Shown here: positions 25,494-33,803 of the stretch, one piece after another
Layout: the number at the start of each line of letters is the position of its first letter
Position numbering within the stretch: the first letter of the stretch is position 1
Source of the DNA: Terriglobales bacterium
Lineage (GTDB): Bacteria; Acidobacteriota; Terriglobia; Terriglobales; Acidobacteriaceae
DNA: 55,000 nt
Direction of reading: 5' to 3'
NCBI GenBank assembly: GCA_035567895.1
Contig: DATMPC010000074.1
Location: 1-55,000, forward strand
The notes under the pieces: generated by a model
The model's database searches: none
What the model saw: only the letters and a program-made list of their open reading frames with translations
What the model was told of the DNA's origin: nothing
Position numbers and translations under genes: made by a program

Positions 25494-26515
25494 GTGCGGC
25501 CACAAACATTCGCGTTGCCGTTGTCGGTTGCGGCGCCTTCGGCCGCAATCATGCTCGAGTGTATCGGCAGCTTCAGCAAGACGGCGCCGGCGTCGAATTC
25601 GTTGCAGTCGTGGACAGCGACCCCCAGCGCGCCAAGAGCCTCGCAGCCGAGTTTGGCACGCAGTTCCTAGGTTCAATCGGTGATCTGCGAGGCAAAATCG
25701 ATGCCGCTTCGGTCGCGGTGCCAACCGTCCATCACCTCAGCACCGCACGCGAAATCATTGAGAGCGGTGCCGACGTGCTTATCGAGAAGCCACTCGCCTC
25801 AACTCTCGCGGAAGCCGACGAACTGGTCGCCGTGGCTTCGCGCACAGGCCGAGTCGCACAGGTAGGTCATCTGGAGCGTTTTAATCCCGCCGTTATAGCG
25901 ACGTTGCCCTTAGTAACTCGACCAATGTTTTTCGAAGTTCACCGGCTGAGCGTCTTCACTCCGCGCTCGCTGGACGTTGACGTCGTGATGGACCTGATGA
26001 TCCACGATCTCGACGTGGTACTGTCACTCGTAAAGTCGCCGGTTCGAGAGGTCCATGCCGTTGGGCTGCCTGTGATCAGCCACAAAGTGGACATCGCGAA
26101 CGTGCGCATCGAGTTCGAGACAGGCTGCGTGGCAAACTTCACCGCGAGTCGCGTGAGCACAGAGCCAGTCCGCAAGCTGCGGTTTTTTCAGCCGCACGAA
26201 TACATTTCTATCGACTACGCGCGCCAGGACGTGATCAGCATTCGTGTTGATGAACGCGCCGCCGCCGCACTACTGCGAGGAGAAGCGCCTCCAGCTAAGG
26301 TTGGACCCGCTCCAGGCATCGCCATTAACAAGCCGAAAGTAGAAGCAAAGGAGCCACTGCGGACTGAGATCGAAGCATTTCTTGCTTCGGTGCGCAGCCG
26401 TCGTCCTCCGGGGGTTTCACTCGAGGATGGCCGCGCAGCCCTGGCCTTGGCTCTCCAGATTAACGAAGCGATTCTCAAACATCATCGTAGGGCAGGTCTC
26501 AGCCAGATTACCTAG
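25490..26515 (+). CDS. Gfo/Idh/MocA family NAD(P)-dependent sugar oxidoreductase
   Basis: Oxidoreductase of 341 residues. N-terminal Rossmann fold with VAVVGCGAFGRNHARVY, the family EKP motif (LIEKPLA), QVGHLERFNPAV, and the catalytic-region MIHDLDVVLSLV. The HLERFNP and HDLDVVL motifs are like those of UDP-N-acetylglucosamine 3-dehydrogenases (GnnA/WlbA type) involved in amino-sugar or lipid A synthesis. That substrate is an inference. Third gene of the overlapping operon with the GT39 and GT2 genes. Confidence 0.85.
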   Translation: MSAATNIRVAVVGCGAFGRNHARVYRQLQQDGAGVEFVAVVDSDPQRAKSLAAEFGTQFLGSIGDLRGKIDAASVAVPTVHHLSTAREIIESGADVLIEKPLASTLAEADELVAVASRTGRVAQVGHLERFNPAVIATLPLVTRPMFFEVHRLSVFTPRSLDVDVVMDLMIHDLDVVLSLVKSPVREVHAVGLPVISHKVDIANVRIEFETGCVANFTASRVSTEPVRKLRFFQPHEYISIDYARQDVISIRVDERAAAALLRGEAPPAKVGPAPGIAINKPKVEAKEPLRTEIEAFLASVRSRRPPGVSLEDGRAALALALQINEAILKHHRRAGLSQIT

Positions 26516-26632
26516 AACTCCGCTTGCACATCCGGGCAAAGCGTTGCAATCCCGAGGACACGCATTTGCAACGTACGAGTCCAAGGGGTTGTTCGGATTT
26601 ACAAAGTTCCAAAGCCCGCATATAGTTGGTGG

Positions 26633-26651
26633 GCAAAATCGGACATTTTGC
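26633..26651. promoter_or_regulatory. Small perfect inverted repeat upstream of the phosphatase gene
   Basis: GCAAAAT-CGGAC-ATTTTGC followed by TATTTTCC, about 45 bases before the GTG start. It could be an operator or a weak terminator of the preceding operon. Confidence 0.35.
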
Positions 26652-26697
26652 TATTTTCCTGGGCGCCTTCAGGTGCGCCAAAGGTGCGGTAACGCGC

Positions 26698-28521
26698 GTG
26701 GAATCCTCTGCCGTGGCGACTGAAAAGGCCAAATTAGAGCGTCAGGACGTTCTCGATTCTCTGGCCGGAGTCGTCGCATCGTTCTCAACCTATCCAAACG
26801 ACGAAATTCTTCAACGGATTCCAGAGTTTCTGGTCTCGGAGTTTCAAGGCGAGCGCGCCGAATTGTGGCTCTGGGACGAGACCTCGAATTCTTCCTATCT
26901 GGTCCATTCCGCCGGGAAGCCGGCTGAGCGACGGCTCGACTCCGTTCCTTCCGGGGAAGGTGCGCTAGGCAAAGTGGCTGAGAGCCGCAAATCGATCGAG
27001 AACATTTCTCTCTCCTCCTTCAGCGCTGAGGATCAAGAATTCGCGCGCAAGAATCACTTTAAGTACATCTCCTGCTACCCCCTGCTCTCCGGGGGCAAGA
27101 CTTTGCTGGGTACGCTTGCCGTTTATACCGAGACAAGCGCGTCTCCGACTTTACTCTCGCTCTGGCGGACGTATTCGGAGATGTGCAACATCAAAGTCCC
27201 CGACGTATTCGCGGCGCAGCAACAGCAAAAGCGGATCACGCAACTCTCACTGCTATTTGAAGCGACGCGCTTGCTCAACTCCACGCTTGATCTCGCCGAA
27301 CTGCTCGAGCTGATTCTCAAGATCGCGCGCCAGGAGGTGAAGGCCGATCGTGGCAGCGTGTTCCTGGTTGACGCCAAGCAGAAGGAGCTGTGGTCGATTG
27401 TGGCCTTCGGCCTCGATCATCAGGAAATTCGCATGCCCTGGGGAAAGGGGATTGCGGGGCATGTCGCCGAGACGGCAGAGACTGTGAACGTCGAAGACGC
27501 ATACCAGCATCCGTTCTTCGAGTCGAGTTTTGACCACCGTTTTCAGTACCGCACTCGTTCGCTTCTTGGCATGCCGATCCGGCACTACACGGGTGAAGTT
27601 GTTGGCGTCATCCAGCTCCTTAACAAAACTACCGGCAACCGTTTCACCGAAGAAGACGAGGATTTTCTCTCCAAGCTCTCCGGCCACATGGCCATGGCGC
27701 TGGAGAACGCACGCTTGCACCGCGAGTCGCTGGAAAAACAGCGCATGGAAAAAGAGTTGGCGCTGGCCCGCGGCATTCAACGCAGCCTTCTACCCGACCA
27801 GCCTCCGGTGATTCCCGGCTTTGAATTAGCGGTCGCGAACGAACCATGCTTTGAGTGCGGCGGAGATTATTACGACTTCCTTCACCTCGGTCCTCAATCG
27901 CTGTTGCTGGTAGTTGCCGATGTCGAGGGCAAGGGCGTTTCGTCGGCTCTGGTGATGTCGAACCTGCAAGCGACGCTGCGCGCGCTGGTGATGCACCTCC
28001 ATTCCCTTGAGGTGCTGGCGCTGTCGTTGAACGAGATGATCTACAACGACACGAAATCGGAAAAGTATCTGAGCTGCTTCCTCGGCCTGGTGGACACGCG
28101 CCGCAATGGGTTGCACTACATCAACGCCGGCCACGTTCCTCCCATCCTTGTGGATGGAGCTACAGGAACCTACTCCCTGCTGGAAGAAGGCGGCACTGTA
28201 ATCGGGCTGTTTCCAAAAACGGACTATACACGTGGTGTGGCACAGCTAAAGGCCGGTGACATTCTCGTCTGCTGTACCGACGGTATTCTGGAAGCGTGCG
28301 ATGAGCACGATGAGGAGTTTGGTTCCGAAAAGCTGGCAGCGGCCGTACTAAAACATGGCGACAAGACTGCACAAGGAATCATCGAGGCCGTGCTCGCAGA
28401 GGTGAATCAATGGTGTCACGGCATCCAGGCCGACGATAAGGTTTTGATGGTCATGAAAGTTAACAGCGATGGGACCATCACGCGTAGCGACAGCAATCTT
28501 CCCAAACCGGAACTGACGTAG
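26698..28521 (+). CDS. Double-GAF PP2C-type (SpoIIE/RsbU) phosphatase
   Basis: Cytoplasmic signalling phosphatase of about 607 residues. Domains: first GAF-like domain (about 15-165), second GAF domain (about 180-340) with RGSVFLVDAKQKELWSIVA and LLGMPIRHYTGEVVGVIQLLN, a short coiled-coil linker (EKQRMEKELALARGIQRSLLP), then the SpoIIE phosphatase domain with metal-binding GGDYYDF, VADVEGKGVSSALVMS and CTDGILEACDEHDEEFG. Such proteins act in partner-switching control of sigma factors; no anti-sigma partner is next to it. The start is uncertain: GTG 26698 is preferred over an upstream TTG at 26626. Confidence 0.88.
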   Translation: MESSAVATEKAKLERQDVLDSLAGVVASFSTYPNDEILQRIPEFLVSEFQGERAELWLWDETSNSSYLVHSAGKPAERRLDSVPSGEGALGKVAESRKSIENISLSSFSAEDQEFARKNHFKYISCYPLLSGGKTLLGTLAVYTETSASPTLLSLWRTYSEMCNIKVPDVFAAQQQQKRITQLSLLFEATRLLNSTLDLAELLELILKIARQEVKADRGSVFLVDAKQKELWSIVAFGLDHQEIRMPWGKGIAGHVAETAETVNVEDAYQHPFFESSFDHRFQYRTRSLLGMPIRHYTGEVVGVIQLLNKTTGNRFTEEDEDFLSKLSGHMAMALENARLHRESLEKQRMEKELALARGIQRSLLPDQPPVIPGFELAVANEPCFECGGDYYDFLHLGPQSLLLVVADVEGKGVSSALVMSNLQATLRALVMHLHSLEVLALSLNEMIYNDTKSEKYLSCFLGLVDTRRNGLHYINAGHVPPILVDGATGTYSLLEEGGTVIGLFPKTDYTRGVAQLKAGDILVCCTDGILEACDEHDEEFGSEKLAAAVLKHGDKTAQGIIEAVLAEVNQWCHGIQADDKVLMVMKVNSDGTITRSDSNLPKPELT

Positions 28522-28542
28522 GGGCTAGTTTTTTATTCAAAG

Positions 28543-28570
28543 CCGGCACGCCGGGCGACGGCGTGCCCGG
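28543..28570. terminator. GC-rich hairpin after the phosphatase gene
   Basis: CCGGCACGCC pairs imperfectly with GGCGTGCCCGG. It lies between converging genes with TAGTTTTTT just before it, so on the minus strand it resembles a terminator for the YhhQ-type gene at 28675. Confidence 0.5.
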
Positions 28571-28674
28571 ATGCTCCAGTAGTGCATCGGCCCAACCTTT
28601 GCGATCTCATACTGAAAGTGCCGCTTTGCGTGATCTCTCAATAGCGAAGAACGGGCGACCCTGTGCAACTCTCA

Positions 28675-29454
28675 TCATTTCCCAGCGACGGCAGCTTCTT
28701 GAGAGGTCGCTGAAATCATTGCAACATCCGTTTCGCCCGGCTTTTCCTTCCCAAAGGGGCTGAAGTTCGTGTGAGTGTCGTACACATCCACACCCTCACT
28801 GCGCTTCAGGAAATTCACAACCAAGTACGTGAGCGGCGTAGCCAGCACTTCATACAATACCTTGCCCAAGTATCCCGACCCAATCAGGATCAGAATCGAC
28901 TTTGCACTTACTGTGCCGGCGAACGCGAGAAACATAACGATCGTCGTGTCTACGGCCTGACCCACAACAGTAGATCCAACCGTTCGCGTCCAGAGCCAAC
29001 GCCCCTCCGTCAGCAGCTTCATCCGTGCCAACGTGTAAGAGTTGGCGAACTCACCGCACCAGAATGCAACCAGGCTGGCTGCCACCATGCGCGGCACAAA
29101 GTTGAATACAACCTCGAACGCGTGCTGATTCGGCCAATCCGGCGCCGGAGGTATGTGAACTGTCACGAAGCCCATGAGGGCCATCAGACCTGAGGCAAAG
29201 AAGCCAATCCAGATCGCACGCCGCGAACCGGAGTAGCCGTAGACCTCAGTGAAAACGTCGCCGAAAATGTAGGTGATGGGGAAGAGAAGTTGCGCGCCTG
29301 AAATCCGAAAAGGTCCGATGGCACAAATCTTCGATCCAACCAGATTCGAGATCAGTAGCACCACCACGAAGATGTGCACCAGAATGTCGTAATGACGAAA
29401 GTTGCGAAGACTCTGATGCTTGTGCGTGAGGCGCTGGAGAAGAGCCTGAGACAT
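28675..29454 (-). CDS. yhhQ: YhhQ-type queuosine precursor transporter
   Basis: Inner-membrane protein of 259 residues of the VUT/ECF-like family that imports queuosine precursors (preQ0/preQ1). Seen: about six hydrophobic segments, ISNLVGSKI, FPITYIFGDVFTEVYGY (family signature), FWCGEFANSYTLARMKL and VGQAVDTTIVMFLAF. The polar C-terminal tail is longer than usual. No Shine-Dalgarno site; GATAAT lies six bases before the ATG. Confidence 0.92.
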   Translation of the reverse strand: MSQALLQRLTHKHQSLRNFRHYDILVHIFVVVLLISNLVGSKICAIGPFRISGAQLLFPITYIFGDVFTEVYGYSGSRRAIWIGFFASGLMALMGFVTVHIPPAPDWPNQHAFEVVFNFVPRMVAASLVAFWCGEFANSYTLARMKLLTEGRWLWTRTVGSTVVGQAVDTTIVMFLAFAGTVSAKSILILIGSGYLGKVLYEVLATPLTYLVVNFLKRSEGVDVYDTHTNFSPFGKEKPGETDVAMISATSQEAAVAGK

Positions 29455-29477
29455 AGGAGAATTATCACGATTGTACT

Positions 29478-29510
29478 GGTAGGGACATCCGCCGCGGCGG
29501 ACGTCCTACC
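29478..29510. repeat. Family B palindrome, GC-core variant
   Basis: GGTAGGGACATCCGCC facing GGCGGACGTCCTACC around a central G, in the gap between the bcp-like gene and yhhQ (both minus). The core differs from the main type but matches the copy at 51123. Confidence 0.8.
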
Positions 29511-29526
29511 ATGCTGCATGTAACAC

Positions 29527-29991
29527 CTATGACTTCTGTTCCTTGATTGCCGCTAGCACTTCTTCAGCGTGACCCTCGGGTTTGACCTTGGGAAATATCT
29601 TTGCCACTCGGCCCTGCTTATCAATCAGAAACGACGTGCGTTCGATTCCGATCGACGTCCTGCCGTACATGTTTTTTTCTTTGAGCACTCCGAAGGCTTC
29701 GCAGAGCTTTTTCTCTTCATCGCCCAACATCGAGTAAGGGAGGCTATATTTGTCTTTGAACTTCTTCAGAGCTTTAGGTGAGTCTTTGGATATGCCCAGC
29801 ACGACCGCGCCGGCACGTTGCAGCTTCTCGAATTGATCGCGAAAGCCGCAGGCCTCGATGGTTCAGCCCGGGGTATCGGCTTTCGGAAAAAAGAAGAGAA
29901 TGACCGGTCTTCCGCGAAAATCCTTCAGACTCACCGGATCGCCATTCTCGTTAGGGACACTGATGTCGGGTACCTTGTCGCCAATTTCCAT
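29527..29991 (-). CDS. bcp: Bcp/PrxQ peroxiredoxin with in-frame TGA at the peroxidatic cysteine position
   Basis: Thiol peroxidase of the atypical 2-Cys Bcp/PrxQ family; 154 codons if TGA is read through. From ATG 29991 the frame gives MEIGDKVPDISVPNENGDPV, FRGRPVILFFFPKADTPG, then TGA (29863-29865, codon 43), then TIEACGFRDQFEKL and the rest of the family to VKPEGHAEEVLAAIKEQKS. In Bcp the residue after TPG is the peroxidatic cysteine, five residues before the resolving cysteine (Cys48, present). GAGG lies 11 bases before the ATG. A seven-pair hairpin with a bulged U follows the TGA. It is either a selenocysteine protein or a one-base nonsense change from TGC/TGT; no Sec machinery is in this window. 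Confidence 0.8.
29840..29857 (-). promoter_or_regulatory. Hairpin just after the bcp TGA, SECIS-like
   Basis: On the minus strand CGAGGCC pairs with GGCUUUCG around loop UGC: seven pairs including one G-U, with one bulged U. It begins five bases after the TGA. Bacterial SECIS elements are hairpins at this side of UGA with a bulged U and a G in the loop, but their loop is usually a little farther away. Confidence 0.35.
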
Positions 29992-31201
29992 GCAGAATTT
30001 TTCCTCGAAAAGTTTTCTCGCTCATTTATATCGCAACCGTCGGACCGCCGTTGTTCGCGCACTGTTTCTTCTAGTCGCGGTCTGCGTTGGTTTATTTCCC
30101 GCCGAGGCTCAACGCAAGAAGAACAGCGGGCCTCGCGCTCTGGGCGTCGTTACCTGGAATGGCGACAGCGCGATCCCTGAGCCTGGCACCTCGGTATTGA
30201 CTCCGGTTGCCATTCTTGTCGAGGGACGCTTCTACGATGCGGAACTTTATCAGGCTCAGCCGGAGCCGCTCGCGGTGGATGGCGGGGTGATTTACGACGT
30301 TTTCAAGAACGGTGATCCAATCGGTACGTTCAATGTCGGTGGCTCGCGGCAAGACAAGGGAATCTGGTACGGCCTTGGGCGATTCGAGGCCAAAAAGGAG
30401 AAGTCGGCGGAACCTGCCAAGACAGCCTCGGCTACGCCCGCGGCTTCCGCGCCGTCGGAGGATGATCGTCCTCGGCTGCGTCGCGGACCTGCCCCTCCAC
30501 CACCACCGAAGCAGCAGACGGACGAAGTTCTAAACAATATCGATCGCGATCCGGAGAGGCCGACGCTGAGACGTCAAACGGCAGAGGAGAGAAAAGCGAA
30601 AGTGGCAGCGGCGACGCCCACGAAAGAATTCGTTCCGCCGGCAATGCATATGGCAGTGGCCATCTCCGATGCCGGAGGTCCTGAGGCTCGGCCATTCACT
30701 TTTCGCGCGAAGCCAGGGGAAACGGACAAGTTACGCGCAGAGATGGAAAAGCTGGCGAGAACCGAGCTGGATAAGCTGCGGAAAGTTCCCAAGCCACCCG
30801 CGACCCAAGGTGTGGCCGGAAAGAAGCAACGATTCCACGGTCCAACTTCATTCCCGGCGCTAGAGTTACAGAATCCAAGCTTCGGCGTCTTTGATGTCAA
30901 CGGCAACAATGCTCCAATTCTGGTTTATTCAGCAGCAGCCCTGGTCGACGGACTGAAGAGGTACATCACCGTCGCGGCGTGGGAAGAAATCGATGAGAGT
31001 TTGCGCAAAGCCTTCACGCAGATAACGGACGATCATCATCTCGATGTCTATCCCCGTCTCGAGATCATCGATGCGGTCGATGCTCGGGGAAACAGCCGTG
31101 GGGAACTTCTATTTCGGGCTTTTGGTGATCAGGGAAATCACTTCGCTCTGTATCATCCCGCACCGGACAGCCTGGAACCGCTCTTCGACAGTTCCAAGTG
31201 A
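29990..31201 (+). CDS. Exported hypothetical protein with Pro-rich linker
   Basis: Protein of 403 residues, family not recognised. Seen: a basic N-terminus then a hydrophobic signal (ALFLLVAVCVGLFPAEA), a domain at about 45-135 (ALGVVTWNGDSAIPEPGT, IYDVFKNGDPIGTFNVGG), a charged Pro-rich linker (about 140-220, with GPAPPPPPKQQ), and a C-terminal domain (about 285-400) with SFGVFDVNGNNAPILVYSA and YITVAAWEEID. The best ATG (29990) overlaps the bcp start codon on the other strand within the four bases CATG. The true start could be slightly downstream. Confidence 0.7.
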   Translation: MQNFSSKSFLAHLYRNRRTAVVRALFLLVAVCVGLFPAEAQRKKNSGPRALGVVTWNGDSAIPEPGTSVLTPVAILVEGRFYDAELYQAQPEPLAVDGGVIYDVFKNGDPIGTFNVGGSRQDKGIWYGLGRFEAKKEKSAEPAKTASATPAASAPSEDDRPRLRRGPAPPPPPKQQTDEVLNNIDRDPERPTLRRQTAEERKAKVAAATPTKEFVPPAMHMAVAISDAGGPEARPFTFRAKPGETDKLRAEMEKLARTELDKLRKVPKPPATQGVAGKKQRFHGPTSFPALELQNPSFGVFDVNGNNAPILVYSAAALVDGLKRYITVAAWEEIDESLRKAFTQITDDHHLDVYPRLEIIDAVDARGNSRGELLFRAFGDQGNHFALYHPAPDSLEPLFDSSK

Positions 31202-31449
31202 ATGCGACCATCTCAGTACCTGACCGTCCCGAGCTCTCGACGAGCTATCCCGGCGTTCCCGACGCGCGCCATTCCATCCGTCTAACGCTCACACTCTGTG
31301 CGACCACTCTGCCTACTCCTCTTAGCTGGCGCTATTTCCGTTGCAGCCTCAGATGAGGATGCCTCCATGTTTCGCGGCCGTCCTGGGCTGAACTGAGAGG
31401 ACGCAGGCTTCCACAATAATGCGGTGGGAACGATTCGGACGTGCAAGTG

Positions 31450-31455
31450 TACTCT
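31450..31455 (+). promoter_or_regulatory. Putative -10 box, leaderless arrangement
   Basis: TACTCT eight bases before ATG 31464, with no Shine-Dalgarno site. Confidence 0.35.
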
Positions 31456-31463
31456 TGTCACGA

Positions 31464-32480
31464 ATGCACAAGACACTCGCTGCGCTGAAGATCGGATTAC
31501 TCTTTTCCCTCTGTGTCGTTTGTTTCATTCCAGCCGTTGCCCAGCATTCCTCTTTTGAACCTGGAGCGCGCAGCATCATGGATGCTCACAATTGCTATCC
31601 CTACTTCGAGTGGTGGACAGACCGGATCGATCGTGCGCTCTCCACCGGGATGCCGCTCGCCATCGAGCAGGATCCATTCTGGTATACCGATCGGCGCAGC
31701 GGACGTTCGTGGTCGGTTGTTGCCCATGGAGCTCCGGTCACGGGCCAGGAGCCAGCGCTAGAACAGTATTTCTTCGAGCGCATTCGCCCAGTCATCGAAG
31801 CCGCACTACGCAGCGGCAACCGAGCCGATTGGCCTTTGATCACCTTGAATCTCGACTTCAAGACCGAGGAGCCGGAGCACTTGGCCGCAGTTTGGGCTTT
31901 GCTGAACAAATATCGCGACTGGCTTACGACTGCGGTAAAGAGTGGTGACGAACGAGAAGTTCAAGCCCTTGATGTAAGACCGCTACTAGTGCTCACAGGC
32001 GAATCTGACAAACAGGCAAAGGTGTTCTATAACGATGTGCCCGTACGTCAGCGATTGCTCGTGTTTGGTGCGGTGCACACAAATACGACGAATCCGATGG
32101 CCGCTCCCGACGTGCTGGAGCCGGAACAGGCATCGAATTATCGCCGTTGGTGGAACAACAGTTGGGCGGTTGTGGAGCAAGGAGGGCAAACGCAGGCGGG
32201 CGACTGGACAAAGGAGGATGAACTACGGTTGCGCAGTCTGGTTGAACATGCCCACGCAAACGGGTTGTGGATTCGCTTCTACACGCTCGATGGCGCAACC
32301 AAGGACGAATTGAGCTGCCACGGCTGGTTCCGCAGTTACAACTTCGGGTCCCTTTCGGCTGCACAACAACGTTGGCGGGCCGCGCAGACTACAGGGGTGG
32401 ATTTCATCGCCAGCGATCAGTACGAACTTCTGGCCAACTCTTTGAAGTACGGAACAAACGCCACCAAGCGCCCAAAGTAG
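31464..32480 (+). CDS. Secreted PLC-like phosphodiesterase (AIM6-like)
   Basis: Exported protein of 338 residues with signal peptide MHKTLAALKIGLLFSLCVVCFIPAVAQ. The mature part begins DAHNCYPYFEWWTDRIDRAL and has PLAIEQDPFW and LITLNLDFKTEEPEHL. This matches the TIM-barrel layout of PLC-like phosphodiesterases related to fungal AIM6 (HxHNxY then E-x-D). The substrate is unknown, perhaps a glycerophospho compound. ATG 31464 starts the signal peptide; an upstream in-frame ATG at 31419 adds 15 polar residues. Confidence 0.72.
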   Translation: MHKTLAALKIGLLFSLCVVCFIPAVAQHSSFEPGARSIMDAHNCYPYFEWWTDRIDRALSTGMPLAIEQDPFWYTDRRSGRSWSVVAHGAPVTGQEPALEQYFFERIRPVIEAALRSGNRADWPLITLNLDFKTEEPEHLAAVWALLNKYRDWLTTAVKSGDEREVQALDVRPLLVLTGESDKQAKVFYNDVPVRQRLLVFGAVHTNTTNPMAAPDVLEPEQASNYRRWWNNSWAVVEQGGQTQAGDWTKEDELRLRSLVEHAHANGLWIRFYTLDGATKDELSCHGWFRSYNFGSLSAAQQRWRAAQTTGVDFIASDQYELLANSLKYGTNATKRPK

Positions 32481-32573
32481 CTGAAAATAAGATTGCGCGG
32501 TGGCAATGAATATCCGTAAGAGAAGCGAATCACCCTGCTTCCATTGCGCATCTCTATATTCTGGACGAACGAA

Positions 32574-32816
32574 ATGCCGCCCGATGCTCACTTTCTGCGT
32601 ACTACGAATCGCACCAATTCCGGGATCATTGATTCAGTCTGCGTTTTCTGCCACACATTTGTGGGGGCCTCCCCTCGCCGAGAGTTACTGCGACTGATGG
32701 AAGACGCTCACGCCTGCGAAGAGATCACAAGGCACAGGTCGGGCGAATCGACGCGTTCAGACAAAAAGTTGCTGTCTGGCAAGAAAAAGGACCGCCGCAA
32801 GCGGAACAGTGTTTAG
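32574..32816 (+). CDS. Small cysteine-motif protein, possible zinc-binding
   Basis: Predicted protein of 80 residues: MPPDAHFLRTTNRT, then SVCVFCHTFVGAS (Cys23, Cys26) and MEDAHACEE (His46, Cys48), which could bind one zinc ion as CxxC...HxC. The end is very basic (SGKKKDRRKRNSV). I recall small acidobacterial proteins of similar layout, but no function. Codon use looks coding. No clear Shine-Dalgarno site. Confidence 0.5.
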   Translation: MPPDAHFLRTTNRTNSGIIDSVCVFCHTFVGASPRRELLRLMEDAHACEEITRHRSGESTRSDKKLLSGKKKDRRKRNSV

Positions 32817-32841
32817 GGAGCTTTGTGCGTTCGCGGCTTAA

Positions 32842-32995
32842 CAGCCTGCTGAAAAAATAGTCAAAATGAGCTTCCAATTAGCTCTGACAATGCTGTGGCT
32901 CCGCAAGCATTCTTCCGCGCGTAAGCCGCTTGGCCTCGAAGGTTGTTATAGGGCCGACGCCCTAGCCCGCTCGATATAACCTCAGCAAGTGGAAT
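32842..32995. other. Gap upstream of rpe with possible mobile-element remnant
   Basis: CAGCCTGCTGAAAAA at 32842 resembles ends of some insertion sequences, but no transposase or matching second end is seen. A hairpin-prone stretch GTTATAGGGCCGACGCCCTA, then TATAAC, follows at about 32944-32979. Confidence 0.3.
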
Positions 32996-33061
32996 TTCCC
33001 CGGTTTTCACGCCTCTCTTGTTAAAATCGTGAGAGTCTCCTGACATCGGGAAGCGCGTATT

Positions 33062-33757
33062 CTGGTCGAACTCGCACCTTCGATTCTTTCTGCGGATTTT
33101 GCCCACCTGGCCGATAACGTCTTGGCCTCGATCAAGGGTGGCGCAACCATCGTTCATCTTGATGTAATGGATGGGCATTTTGTGCCGAACATCACCATCG
33201 GTCCGCCGATTGTGAAGTGGCTGCGGCCGGTGACCGATGCCGTCTTTGATGTGCACCTGATGATCGAGAATGCCGATCGCTTTATTCCAGATTTTGCCGA
33301 AGCTGGGGCTAACTGGATCTCTGTGCATCAGGAGGCATGTGTCCACTTAAACCGGACACTGGAATTGATCCGCCATCATGGTTGCAAGCCGGGTGTCGTC
33401 ATTAACCCGGCAACTCCAGTGGAAATGCTGTCTGAAGTGCTCGACATGGTGAATGTTGTCCTTGTGATGTCGGTAAATCCCGGATTCGGTGGACAAAAGT
33501 TCATCCCCGGCGCGTTGCACAAGATTGCACGACTCGCCAAGATTCGCCGGGAGCGCGGTTTGAATTTTCGCATTGAAGTCGACGGCGGCGTAGGTCTAGA
33601 CACCGTCGCTGATGTTGTGAGGGCTGGCGCGGAACTGTTGGTTGCCGGTAGCGCCGTTTTTAACGGGCACGATATCGCAGCGAATGCGCGGAACCTGTTG
33701 AGGGCAGCACAAGCTGCGGTGCCGGAAAAGAAACAACCTGAGGTCGTGAGGGCCTAA
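33062..33757 (+). CDS. rpe: Ribulose-phosphate 3-epimerase with apparent CTG start
   Basis: Interconverts ribulose 5-phosphate and xylulose 5-phosphate (pentose phosphate pathway). The protein has 231 residues. Seen: VELAPSILSADFAHL, HLDVMDGHFVPNITIGP, DVHLMIENAD, VMSVNPGFGGQKFI, EVDGGVG and VAGSAVF. The frame opens after a stop at 33041-33043 and has no ATG, GTG or TTG before the first conserved strand. A CTG at 33062 (or the ATT before it) gives a normal N-terminus, with GGGAAG eight bases upstream. The first usual start codon, TTG 33122, would remove the catalytic first strand. Confidence 0.9.
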   Translation: MVELAPSILSADFAHLADNVLASIKGGATIVHLDVMDGHFVPNITIGPPIVKWLRPVTDAVFDVHLMIENADRFIPDFAEAGANWISVHQEACVHLNRTLELIRHHGCKPGVVINPATPVEMLSEVLDMVNVVLVMSVNPGFGGQKFIPGALHKIARLAKIRRERGLNFRIEVDGGVGLDTVADVVRAGAELLVAGSAVFNGHDIAANARNLLRAAQAAVPEKKQPEVVRA

Positions 33758-33764
33758 GCAGGCT

Positions 33765-33784
33765 TCGGAGCTTTGCAGCTCCGA
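33765..33784. terminator. Intercistronic hairpin between rpe and the BamD-like gene
   Basis: Eight-base stem TCGGAGCT / AGCTCCGA with loop TTGC. No T-run follows, so it more likely tunes or stabilises the shared transcript than ends it. Confidence 0.45.
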
Positions 33785-33803
33785 GACCTAAACAAGGATT
33801 TCC

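Noticed and set aside
32842-32856. CAGCCTGCTGAAAAA as an insertion sequence end
   Set aside because: No transposase, no second end, no target duplication seen.
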